From: Azoarcus sp. DD4
GTDB lineage: Bacteria > Pseudomonadota > Gammaproteobacteria > Burkholderiales > Rhodocyclaceae
Assembly: GCF_006496635.1 (NCBI RefSeq)
Contig: NZ_CP022958.1
Span: 2,232,001 to 2,296,000 of the forward strand
Direction of reading: 5' to 3'
Length of the DNA: 64,000 bases
Positions 26,623-34,169 of the stretch are shown piece by piece (position 1 is the stretch's first letter; the number at the start of each line of letters is the position of its first letter). Under the pieces are notes generated by a model, which saw only the letters and a list, made by a program, of their open reading frames with translations, was not told the origin of the DNA and did not search any database. Both the position numbers and the translations under genes were made by a program.

Positions 26623-28039
26623 GGGCTTCTCCGAGGCTGTGATTGACCCGGCGCCCCTTGGCGTCGTAGTCGATGTTGAGCGGCTGCTCCAGGTGGACGG
26701 CGACCTTCGCGCCGGGCTGCACGTAGACTGCGGCGAAGGCCTGCCCGTAGAGCTTGTTCACCCAGTCGGCCATGTCGCGTACGCCGCCGGCCAGGATGCG
26801 ACCCATGGCCTCGTTGCCGCTGATGCCGACTGTCCCGAGCGAGCCGTTGCTGTTGGCGACCACGGCCACGCTGCCGTTGTCGGACTTGATGAGCGATGCT
26901 GCGCCCGCCCCCGCCGCGGTGATCAGTGCGTGCGAACCGAGATATTGCTGGGCGTTGCTGCGCCGCTCGCCGGAAACGCACGGGATGCCGTAGGGGTCGC
27001 TGATCCAGCCCAGGCCGCCTTGGGTCGTGCCGTTGCCATTGGCTTGGCTGCCCGTGCCGCGCTGGCTCCTGCTGCCGTCTTCAGGCACCGTGCGAATGGT
27101 GCCGTCGTGGAAGACGAAGGTGACGCTGCGGATCTGGCCGCGCACGCAGGAAAGCGTCCAGTCGCCCGAGGCGGTGCCGCTGATCACGGCGCCGGCCACG
27201 TCGGGGATGTCGATGCCGTTGGCGGTGAGGTTGTCCGGACCAATCAGCACCTTGAAGGGATACGGGTCGTTGACGGTGCCGTCGATCGGCACGCGGCCGA
27301 TCAGCGCGGTCATGGCGACGGAGCCCATCAACGTCGAGTTCGACGGCACCGTGTAGACCGGCTTGGTTGAGGCGCCCACGGCGCGGCTCCCAGCGGTGGC
27401 GACAGTGTCCGCCGCGGCCGACAGCGCTTTCTGGGCCGGCCCGAAACTCGTCGGAAAGCTCGGGCCGCTGCCGATGCCACCGTTCTTGGCCTGAGCCTTG
27501 GTGTCATCCGGCTCGACCCAGCGCATGCCATTGCCACCGCTGAAGTTCTTGCTGTCAACCGCTTCCAGGCCCAGTCCAACGGGCAGATCGGTCTGAGCGC
27601 CCTTGCTGGAGAGGCTGTCGAGACGCCGCTGCAGGTCTTGCAGCAGGCTCTGCGTCTGCTGGCGGTCGCTCGCCACCTGCTCGCGGTCCTGCTGCAGGCG
27701 GCCACGCTCGCCGTCCAGGGCAGTCTTGATACGCTGGTCGATTGCGCTTTCGCGGGCGCGCATGCGCTCGTTCTCGACCCTCTGGTGCTTGTTGTCGGTG
27801 AGGGCCGTCTGCAGTTCGTTGCGCAACTGCTTGACCTGGGCCACCAGGGTGGCGACGGTATCGCGCGGCGTGTCGCCCTCGATGCCCAGGGCCTTCATCT
27901 CCTCGGGCGTAAGCTGGCTGGCAGCGCCGGGCGGCGCGGGCTTGGCGCCGCGATCACCGGAGAAGAGCTTGACGCCGACGAACACCAGCAGCAGCGCCAT
28001 CGGGATCAGCAGCCACTTGAGCAGCGGATTACTCTTCAT
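26603..28039 (-). CDS. Transfer protein TIGR03752 (TraB/VirB10-like)
   Basis: The 478-residue protein has a single N-terminal membrane helix (LLKWLLIPMALLLVFVGVKLF), a Pro/Ala linker, a coiled coil (about residues 65-145) and a C-terminal beta-rich domain (VYTVPSNSTLMGSVAMTALIGRVP). This is the layout of TraB/VirB10 proteins, which span from inner to outer membrane and form the channel scaffold. It overlaps TIGR03749 upstream by 11 bases and TIGR03751 downstream by 20. Confidence 0.9.
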   Translation of the reverse strand: MKSNPLLKWLLIPMALLLVFVGVKLFSGDRGAKPAPPGAASQLTPEEMKALGIEGDTPRDTVATLVAQVKQLRNELQTALTDNKHQRVENERMRARESAIDQRIKTALDGERGRLQQDREQVASDRQQTQSLLQDLQRRLDSLSSKGAQTDLPVGLGLEAVDSKNFSGGNGMRWVEPDDTKAQAKNGGIGSGPSFPTSFGPAQKALSAAADTVATAGSRAVGASTKPVYTVPSNSTLMGSVAMTALIGRVPIDGTVNDPYPFKVLIGPDNLTANGIDIPDVAGAVISGTASGDWTLSCVRGQIRSVTFVFHDGTIRTVPEDGSRSQRGTGSQANGNGTTQGGLGWISDPYGIPCVSGERRSNAQQYLGSHALITAAGAGAASLIKSDNGSVAVVANSNGSLGTVGISGNEAMGRILAGGVRDMADWVNKLYGQAFAAVYVQPGAKVAVHLEQPLNIDYDAKGRRVNHSLGEAHGSDLD

Positions 28040-28964
28040 CGCGCGCCTCTTTTTCCCGGCCTCCTTCGGCCTGGCCGGCGGCCGCTGCCGGCGGCAGGCT
28101 CACCATCGCATCGATGGGGGCAAGCACCGGCAGCAGCGACTCGGCCAGGCCATGGCCCCGGGTAACGAGGTAGACCACGGTCGTGTCGGTCGACCGACCC
28201 GCCGGCCCGAGGGTCGGATGCTGAAAGGTCGCCGCGACGAAATCGCCCTGGAGCGCGCGCGGGTCGAGGTCCAGCCAGTGTGCGGAGGTGTTGGTGAGCC
28301 GCACCGCCGTCACCCACTGGTCTTCCAGTCGCCACGCGGCCAGCGCCCATGCGCGCACGGGCAGCGTGGGCAACAGGCTGTTCAGTGCGAGGTTGCGGCG
28401 CAGGCTGACGCGAACGATGCCGGCGGCGGGCTCCACAGTGCGCAGCGGCACGTAAAGGTTCTGCGCCGCATAGCGCGTCAGGATCACGGACACAGGGGTT
28501 GCGCGCCGGGCTGTCGACGTGGGCGTACCGGGTCCGGACTCTGCATCCGCGTTGGTCGAGTCACCGGCCTGGTCGTGACGCCGGCCGGCTCGCTCGTCAC
28601 CCGCGACGATGCGCACCGGCTCCAGCGGCGCCTGGCCCGCTCTTGCCGGCTCGGCCGCAATGTCGAGCAGGATCATCGCGCCGGATTCCACGTCCTGCAG
28701 TTGCAGCCGCGTCGGCGGGATCGGCTCGCTCGCCCGCAGGTAGATCGCACCGCCCGCGCTTTGCACGCGCAGGTGATCGCCGATGCTCTCCGGCACACCG
28801 ATGCGCACGTTGCGATCGATGAAGACCACGCGCTCCTGGCCGACCACGAGGGGCACGGCCAGCGGCAGACGCTCCCAGCGCAGGATCTCCACGGCTTGGC
28901 TGGTGGAGATGAGGCCCAAGCTGAGCAGGAGGCCGGCCACGGCCGGCAGGACAAGGTGCTTCAT
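28029..28964 (-). CDS. Transfer protein TIGR03749 (TraK/VirB9-like)
   Basis: The 311-residue protein has a signal peptide (residues 1-23, ending SQAVE) and a beta-rich periplasmic domain (ILRWERLPLAVPLVVGQERVVFIDRNVRIGVP), consistent with a TraK/VirB9-type secretin-like component at the outer-membrane core. The start at 28964 was chosen because the signal peptide begins there; a longer open frame reaching 29546 is a shadow of the TIGR03746 gene. The start overlaps the upstream stop by 4 bases. Confidence 0.9.
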   Translation of the reverse strand: MKHLVLPAVAGLLLSLGLISTSQAVEILRWERLPLAVPLVVGQERVVFIDRNVRIGVPESIGDHLRVQSAGGAIYLRASEPIPPTRLQLQDVESGAMILLDIAAEPARAGQAPLEPVRIVAGDERAGRRHDQAGDSTNADAESGPGTPTSTARRATPVSVILTRYAAQNLYVPLRTVEPAAGIVRVSLRRNLALNSLLPTLPVRAWALAAWRLEDQWVTAVRLTNTSAHWLDLDPRALQGDFVAATFQHPTLGPAGRSTDTTVVYLVTRGHGLAESLLPVLAPIDAMVSLPPAAAAGQAEGGREKEARDEE

Positions 28965-29653
28965 GGGGCTTCCCCCTGCAGATGAGATCCAGCACTGGCT
29001 GGGTGGCTGGCGGGCGAGGGGGCCGATGGCAGCTCGATGCGCTGCGGTACGCTCGCGTGGCAGTCCAATGCCAGGCCGAAGGGGTTGCGCTCGGGGTCGA
29101 CGTCCATGCGCACGACTTTGAGCGTGTAGCGCACCAGTGCGCGCTTGACCTGCTCGGCGCCCAGGTATTCGTCGGCGCTCACGTCCAGCGTGACGACCCA
29201 GTTGCTTGCCGAAACGGCCTGTACGCGCAACGTCGGATCGTCGCCATAGCCCCGCCCCGGAATCTCGTAGATGCCGCGCACACGTTGGCGCAGCTCGCCG
29301 TTGCTGCGCCGATACTCGTAGTCCTGTTGCAGGAAGGCCCGGCAACTCGGCGTGAGATAGGCGGACAGCGCGTGCAGGTTGCGTGGGTAATCCTCCTCTC
29401 CATTCGTCGGCCAGCGCTGTGCCTGCTGCCAGATGTAGAAGGTGAAGGCGTAGACGCTCTCCGGTGGCACGTCCCACCATTGGCGGGTGCTGCCGGAACG
29501 CAGATCCGGAGGTACATGGATGGTCAGGCTCTTGGGCGCGCTCCACCAGCCGAAACCGAGCAGCAGCGCCACCACGAACAGCGCGGCGGCACCGAGACGC
29601 AGCGTCTTCACATGTGCCTGCAGGTGGGTGACCTCGTTCTTGAATCGGCTCAA
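28961..29653 (-). CDS. Transfer protein TIGR03746 (TraE/VirB5-VirB8-like)
   Basis: The 230-residue protein begins SRFKNEVTHLQAHVKTLR with one membrane helix at residues 20-38 and a periplasmic domain, as TraE/VirB8-type inner-membrane components have. The start is a TTG: it carries a GGAGG site 7 bases upstream and overlaps the stop of the preceding gene as TTGA, and no ATG fits. A longer frame to 30562 is only shadow sequence. Confidence 0.88.
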   Translation of the reverse strand: MSRFKNEVTHLQAHVKTLRLGAAALFVVALLLGFGWWSAPKSLTIHVPPDLRSGSTRQWWDVPPESVYAFTFYIWQQAQRWPTNGEEDYPRNLHALSAYLTPSCRAFLQQDYEYRRSNGELRQRVRGIYEIPGRGYGDDPTLRVQAVSASNWVVTLDVSADEYLGAEQVKRALVRYTLKVVRMDVDPERNPFGLALDCHASVPQRIELPSAPSPASHPASAGSHLQGEAP

Positions 29654-30141
29654 TGTACGATCCTCCGCACTGCGTGATCCGGGACGCGCGCTTGGGAACG
29701 CACTGGATTGCCCCCCACTCGGGCGGCGCTGGCGGAACGCTGGCGCCGGGTGCTCCACCAGCCCGAGCGGGTGATGAGCTCGCGTCCCCCCGCGTAGGCT
29801 GCCAGTGCGGGGTAGCGCAGTGCGAGCCGCCACTGGAGCTGGCGGTAGAGCCAGGTGTCGGGGCGGCCGCGCTTTTGTCGGCGCAGGAAGCCGCCGCCCA
29901 CGACGACGCCCATCCCGATGCCCGCGGCGATCAGCGTAGGCACCATGGCAATACTGTGCGTCAGCCAGGCCAACGGCACGCCAGCCGCGAACCCGGCCAC
30001 CGCCGACAGGCCGGAACAGATCCACAATTCGTCCGCCGTCAGCCCTCGCACAACCACCGGGTGTCGGTTCAGGCGATGCGGCAAGAAAGTCACGAGGCCG
30101 TCGCGCGGACCCTCCCGCGGACTGTCCATAGTGCCGGCCAT
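29650..30141 (-). CDS. Transfer protein TIGR03750 (TraL-like)
   Basis: The 163-residue protein contains FLPHRLNRHPVVVRGLTADELW followed by two membrane helices (about residues 42-62 and 68-86), the layout of the small TraL/VirB3-type inner-membrane proteins of conjugation systems. The C-terminal ~55 residues are basic and poorly conserved. It sits 12 bases after TIGR03745 and overlaps the TIGR03746 start by 4 bases. Confidence 0.88.
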   Translation of the reverse strand: MAGTMDSPREGPRDGLVTFLPHRLNRHPVVVRGLTADELWICSGLSAVAGFAAGVPLAWLTHSIAMVPTLIAAGIGMGVVVGGGFLRRQKRGRPDTWLYRQLQWRLALRYPALAAYAGGRELITRSGWWSTRRQRSASAARVGGNPVRSQARVPDHAVRRIVH

Positions 30142-30153
30142 CGGTCCCGGCCC

Positions 30154-30516
30154 TTACAGCACGCCAGTGGCCTTGGTCAGCAGCCAGATGCCGACGACCA
30201 GCAGGATCGCGCCCACGGCCACCGTCAGGCCGAACTGGCCCCAGGTGGCGCGGCCGGTGTGGATCTCCGAGTAGCGCGTGTAGGCGTGATAGCAGACGCC
30301 GACGAACATCGAGGCGACCACGAGCAGCGCGATCAGCAGCACGATGTCGTAGCCGTGGTTCTGCAGCGTCTGCATGATGCCGCTGCCGGCGCCGCGCGAC
30401 GGGTCTTCCATGGTGGGGAGCGCAGCCCACGAGGCCAGCGGGGTTGCTGCGAGGCCAAGTGGGGCAAGCACGGCAGCAATGCGCGCGGTGCGGCGAGAAG
30501 TCGAAGAAGGGGTCAT
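30154..30516 (-). CDS. Transfer protein TIGR03745 (pilin/TraA-like membrane protein)
   Basis: The 120-residue protein has a signal peptide cleaved near ASWA (residue 31) and two hydrophobic helices (about 58-75 and 93-113) with a short loop, the architecture of TraA/VirB2-type conjugative pilins. In type-G systems this family sits between TIGR03758 and TIGR03750, as here. Confidence 0.85.
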   Translation of the reverse strand: MTPSSTSRRTARIAAVLAPLGLAATPLASWAALPTMEDPSRGAGSGIMQTLQNHGYDIVLLIALLVVASMFVGVCYHAYTRYSEIHTGRATWGQFGLTVAVGAILLVVGIWLLTKATGVL

Positions 30517-30554
30517 GGCGATTCAACCTTTCGTGGTGGTCAGGAGTGGGGATC

Positions 30555-30794
30555 TCAGGCAAGGAGGAAGAAGCTCAGCACCAGGTACATCGCGACGAAG
30601 CGCACGACGACGCCCAGGAACTGGGGCTGAGTCAGTCGGTTTTCGGCCCAACCGACATAGGCGGTACGCATCGCCCACACGCCCCACAGCAGGAGGACGG
30701 CGAAGACGAAGCCAAGGACGACGGTGGACACGGTCGCAGGCGTGAAACCGCCGTTGGCCTGGAAGGCGGCGACCTGATCGGCCGAGGGCGTCAT
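30555..30794 (-). CDS. Small membrane protein TIGR03758
   Basis: The 79-residue protein starts MTPSADQVAAFQANGGFTP and has two membrane helices (about residues 22-42 and 60-78). It is the usual neighbour of the RAQPRD protein in type-G ICEs and is thought to be pilus-related; no enzymatic role is visible. Its start overlaps the upstream stop by 4 bases. Confidence 0.85.
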   Translation of the reverse strand: MTPSADQVAAFQANGGFTPATVSTVVLGFVFAVLLLWGVWAMRTAYVGWAENRLTQPQFLGVVVRFVAMYLVLSFFLLA

Positions 30795-31159
30795 GGCGTG
30801 GACTCCTCCCGCTCGTTATGGCGCACGTAATCGCCGATCAGCGGGATCGGGTCGCGCGGCTGGGCGCGCTGCGGGACGAGGTAGTCGTGCAGGCCGGTAC
30901 GTACGCGCCGCAGATCGGCGCGCAGCCGAGCGTAGTCGAAGTGGTAGCGGGCGCGTTCCTGCGACACTGTGCTGGCCGCGTGCTCGGCGAGACGGTCGGC
31001 CAGTTCGATCTGGCGCACAAGGGCCGCCAGGCGCTCACGCTCAGGTGCATTGTCGGCGGCATGGGTGGCTTGGAAGGGCGCGCAGGTCAGGACGAGGGCA
31101 CAAGGCAGCGCGGCCAGCAAATGCGGCCATGCGAAAGTGCAGCAGCCGGTCTGTTTCAT
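30791..31159 (-). CDS. RAQPRD-family periplasmic protein
   Basis: The 122-residue protein has a signal peptide (to about residue 34, THAAD), a helical body and the signature RAQPRDP near its C-terminus that names the family. RAQPRD proteins are conserved at the head of this transfer block; their function is unknown. It is the first gene of the block, and the toxin-antitoxin cargo lies directly upstream in the opposite orientation, so the promoter must lie in 31160-31376. Confidence 0.9.
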   Translation of the reverse strand: MKQTGCCTFAWPHLLAALPCALVLTCAPFQATHAADNAPERERLAALVRQIELADRLAEHAASTVSQERARYHFDYARLRADLRRVRTGLHDYLVPQRAQPRDPIPLIGDYVRHNEREESTP

Positions 31160-31376
31160 CGTGCCATTCCCGGTTGAGGCGAATGACGTGATGCTGAGGC
31201 GGGCGGTCAGTGCTCGCAGCAGGGAATGGGAATCAACGGATGACCGGATTGATATGCTGCCGAATCATGAGGACAGTGTGTCCATCGTTGGGCAGGGGCA
31301 ATGTCGGCTCAACAAATGTGCCTCATGGGCTACAGTTTCTGTTTCAATAAGCAACTTTGATGCCCAAGGGCTACAT

Positions 31377-31640
31377 GTGACGACACTTGCCGATATCGCA
31401 GACATGCTCCGGTGCGTCCGCCGAGAGGCGGGCTTGAGCCAGAGTGAACTTGCGCAGCGTGCGGGCCTGGCACGCACAACGGTTACCCGCATGGAAACGC
31501 TTGCAAAGGGTGACATGAGTGTGTCGGCCTTGGTGCGCTTGCTCGAAGCGGCCGGCTATCACCTGAAGCTGGAGAAGCATGGGCATGTGCGCACGCTCGA
31601 AGTCATCTTGGCGGAACAACGTCAAGATGGTGGTTCCTAA
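31377..31640 (+). CDS. XRE-family helix-turn-helix regulator
   Basis: The 87-residue protein has an XRE helix-turn-helix (LRCVRREAGLSQSELAQRAGLARTTVTRME) and a short C-terminal tail. I start it at GTG 31377 (TTLADIADML); an internal ATG at 31404 is possible. It resembles HipB-type antitoxins and stands 137 bases ahead of hipB, with its own probable transcript reading the same way. It may regulate the hipBA genes or the divergent transfer operon that begins at 31159 (inference). Confidence 0.7.
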   Translation: MTTLADIADMLRCVRREAGLSQSELAQRAGLARTTVTRMETLAKGDMSVSALVRLLEAAGYHLKLEKHGHVRTLEVILAEQRQDGGS

Positions 31641-31685
31641 TAACACTCCGACAGGAGTTGTTTCTTTCAATAAGTGTTCTGTTTG

Positions 31686-31723
31686 GAGTTGTTATTTGCA
31701 ACTCATCCATGGTTGTATAGAAT
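31686..31723 (+). promoter_or_regulatory. Candidate hipBA promoter with overlapping operator
   Basis: GAGTTG (31686-31691) and CAACTC (31699-31704) form a perfect inverted repeat that overlaps a possible -35 box TTGCAA (31696-31701); a -10 box TAGAAT (31718-31723) follows at 16 bases. The layout fits autorepression by the HipB-type protein. It is read by eye only. Confidence 0.45.
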
Positions 31724-31776
31724 CGATCTCCTAGAGACTCCTACGGTCCATGATCGCTCTCATGGGAACACTTGCT

Positions 31777-32100
31777 ATGGACTCCCCCATTCCGCTGCCC
31801 GTCGAACGGGCCATACGGAAATTCGGCGCCGACATTTCTCTGGCGCGCCGACGGCGACATATCTCCCAGGCCTCGCTGGCCGAGCGTATGGGCGCGTCCC
31901 TATCTACCGTGCGGCGCATGGAGAAAGGCGACGTGCGGGTGCCCATCCACTTCTTCGCCCGCGCGCTGCATGTCTTCGGCGAAATCCAGGCACTGGAAAA
32001 CCTCCTGGATACTGCCAAGGATGACATCGGCCTGACACTGATGGACGAGCGCCTGCCCAAGCGGGTGCGCAGCAAGCCTGCCACCTCGGGAGCGCTGTGA
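31777..32100 (+). CDS. hipB: HipB-like XRE antitoxin
   Basis: The 107-residue protein begins MDSPIPLPVERAIRKFGADI and contains a helix-turn-helix (HISQASLAERMGASLSTVRRME), typical of the DNA-binding antitoxins paired with short HipA kinases. I chose the ATG at 31777 by comparison with family N-termini; the frame extends to an ATG at 31750. The stop overlaps the hipA start (TGATG), so the two are translationally coupled. Confidence 0.82.
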   Translation: MDSPIPLPVERAIRKFGADISLARRRRHISQASLAERMGASLSTVRRMEKGDVRVPIHFFARALHVFGEIQALENLLDTAKDDIGLTLMDERLPKRVRSKPATSGAL

Positions 32101-33392
32101 TGGCGACCGTCGCCTCGATCCGTCGGCAGGTTCAGCTCTGCATCGGTAAGGCCGGCCTGCCGGTGGGTTCGCTCGTATATGTCCGCCAAGGACGGCGCGA
32201 GAACAGCGCCTTTGCCTATGACGAGGGCTGGCTGGTTAGTCCGGCACGTTTCAATGTATCGGCCGATCTGCAACTGCTGGCGGGACACCAATCGCACAAG
32301 GCAGCCTCGCCCCACGATTCGGTATTCCACGGCGCCATTGCCGACACCGCGCCCGATGCCTGGGGCCGGCGCGTCATCGCCCGGGACCACGCCAAGCGCC
32401 GCAAGGACGATCCGAGGCTGCAGGCCCTCACGGAACTGGACTATCTGCTCGCGGTAGATGATTTCAGCCGGGTTGGTGCGTTGCGCCTGCGCGACCCGGA
32501 TGGCACCTGGCACCGGACGCCAATGCTCGGACGGCGCAGCACTCCGCCTCTGGTCGAGTTGGAGCGGGTCTTTCTTGCCAGCCGGGCGGTAGAGCGCGGC
32601 GATGAGACAGCCGAGGATTTGCGCTATCTGCAGGGCAAGGGCACGTCCTTGGGCGGCATGCGGCCCAAGTGCACGCTGGTGGACGAGGACGGTCGACTGG
32701 CTATCGGCAAGTTCCCGAGCGTGGGTGACGCGCGCAGCGTCACCCGTGGCGAGGTACTGGCCTTGAAGCTGGCGGCGCTTGCTGGCATCGATTCCGCGCC
32801 GGCGCGGGTCGTGACGCTGGGCGAGGTGCCGGTGGCTGTCATCCATCGCTTCGATCGCGACGAGGCCGATGGCCGTATCCCTTACCAATCCGCCGCGTCG
32901 CTGCTGCAGGCCTCTCGCGAGGAAGACCGCAGCTACACTGAGATCGCCGACGCCATCCGGGCCTACGGCCACGCGCCGACTCAGGATGTGCGGCAACTCT
33001 GGCGGCGGTTGGTGTTCAATCTGCTGATCACCAACGTGGACGACCACCTGCAGAACCACGGCTTCCTGCATGTGATGCACGGCCAGTGGCGCCTGGCGCC
33101 GGCCTTCGACATCAATCCGTTCCCGGATAAGGAGCGGGAGTCCAAGACCTGGCTGTCCGAACAGGATGGGCCGATCACCGATGTGGGGATGTTGCTGGCG
33201 CGTGCCTCCTACTTCGGGCTGGACGAAGCTCCGGCCCTTGCCGTGCTGGCTGAAGTGCATGCAGCAGTGACGAACTGGCGGCAGGTCGCACTCAGCGCGG
33301 AAGTGGGCTTGCGGCAGGCAGAACTGGATGACTTCGCGCCAGCCTTCGAGCATGAGCAGATGGCAGCCGCTGCTGCGCTACTTGGCCATTGA
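32100..33392 (+). CDS. hipA: HipA-family serine/threonine kinase toxin
   Basis: The ~430-residue protein has the HipA N-terminal subdomain (VGSLVYVRQGRRENSAFAYDEGWL), the Gly-rich phosphate loop (GKGTSLGGMRPK, about residue 180), and the kinase catalytic core NVDDHLQNHGF with the metal-binding segment AFDINP. HipA kinases phosphorylate a tRNA synthetase or other targets and stall growth until neutralised by HipB (family knowledge). It converges on the transfer gene to its right with a 27-base gap, so the toxin-antitoxin cassette interrupts the transfer block. All motifs are intact. Confidence 0.88.
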   Translation: MATVASIRRQVQLCIGKAGLPVGSLVYVRQGRRENSAFAYDEGWLVSPARFNVSADLQLLAGHQSHKAASPHDSVFHGAIADTAPDAWGRRVIARDHAKRRKDDPRLQALTELDYLLAVDDFSRVGALRLRDPDGTWHRTPMLGRRSTPPLVELERVFLASRAVERGDETAEDLRYLQGKGTSLGGMRPKCTLVDEDGRLAIGKFPSVGDARSVTRGEVLALKLAALAGIDSAPARVVTLGEVPVAVIHRFDRDEADGRIPYQSAASLLQASREEDRSYTEIADAIRAYGHAPTQDVRQLWRRLVFNLLITNVDDHLQNHGFLHVMHGQWRLAPAFDINPFPDKERESKTWLSEQDGPITDVGMLLARASYFGLDEAPALAVLAEVHAAVTNWRQVALSAEVGLRQAELDDFAPAFEHEQMAAAAALLGH

Positions 33393-33419
33393 GGCGTGCA
33401 GCGCCAGTCCAGCGGGCGG

Positions 33420-34169
33420 TTAGAGGTACTTCTTAAACGTCGCCGCCGCGATGCATACTGCGACGCCGAGTATCACGGCACTGGGCAGCAGCATCAGCAG
33501 CGGGTTCACGCTGACCGGCAGTGCCAGGTAAGTCACCCACGGCAACACGGTCAGCGGCAACAGGCTGGCCTTGGCGCGGTGGTAGATGAAGCCCGACTCG
33601 CGGCCCGCGCCGAAGCGGCGGATGTCCCGGCGCACCAGGCCGTCGACCAGCCCGACGAAGGCGGCCATCAGGAACAGCGGCAGGGTCAGGCACAGCACCA
33701 GTAGCCGCACGAGGAAGACCAGCGTCGTGTAGGCCGCCGCGATCAGGTAGCTCTCCACGTTCACGTAGACCAGGCCGATGTAGTAGCGGAAATCCTTGGT
33801 CGGGCGGTGGCTGCCGGCGCTGGCCTGCGCCGAGGCGTCGCGTATCCAGTCCAGCAGGCCGCTTTTCACGAACAGCCAGTGGTGGCCCTGTTCGACCATC
33901 CGGTGCGCGGTGCGCCCCGGCTCGTGCACCAGCGCGCTACGCGTGAAGTTCTCCGTGAGCTGGTCCAGCTCGTAGTACAGCATCCCCTGCGCATGGCGCC
34001 AGCCCTGCTCGGGCCAGAAGAAGTGCATGCCGACGCACTCGATCACGATGCACAGCAGCAGCGATCCGCACAGCACGCCGAAGAGGCGGAACGGCAGCGT
34101 GACCAGGTTGGCGATCAGCCCCTGCTGTCCTTGCTGCTGGCGCTGTACCGCGACGGCCGGGTCGCTCAT
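33420..34169 (-). CDS. ICE membrane protein TIGR03747
   Basis: The 249-residue protein has four hydrophobic segments (about residues 25-48, 138-156, 160-180 and 205-240) and the family-type stretch GLVRRDIRRFGAGRESGFIYHRAK. It lies directly downstream of the coupling protein TraD, overlapping its stop by 4 bases, as in other type-G ICEs. Its function is not established; it may assist the coupling protein in the inner membrane. Confidence 0.88.
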   Translation of the reverse strand: MSDPAVAVQRQQQGQQGLIANLVTLPFRLFGVLCGSLLLCIVIECVGMHFFWPEQGWRHAQGMLYYELDQLTENFTRSALVHEPGRTAHRMVEQGHHWLFVKSGLLDWIRDASAQASAGSHRPTKDFRYYIGLVYVNVESYLIAAAYTTLVFLVRLLVLCLTLPLFLMAAFVGLVDGLVRRDIRRFGAGRESGFIYHRAKASLLPLTVLPWVTYLALPVSVNPLLMLLPSAVILGVAVCIAAATFKKYL

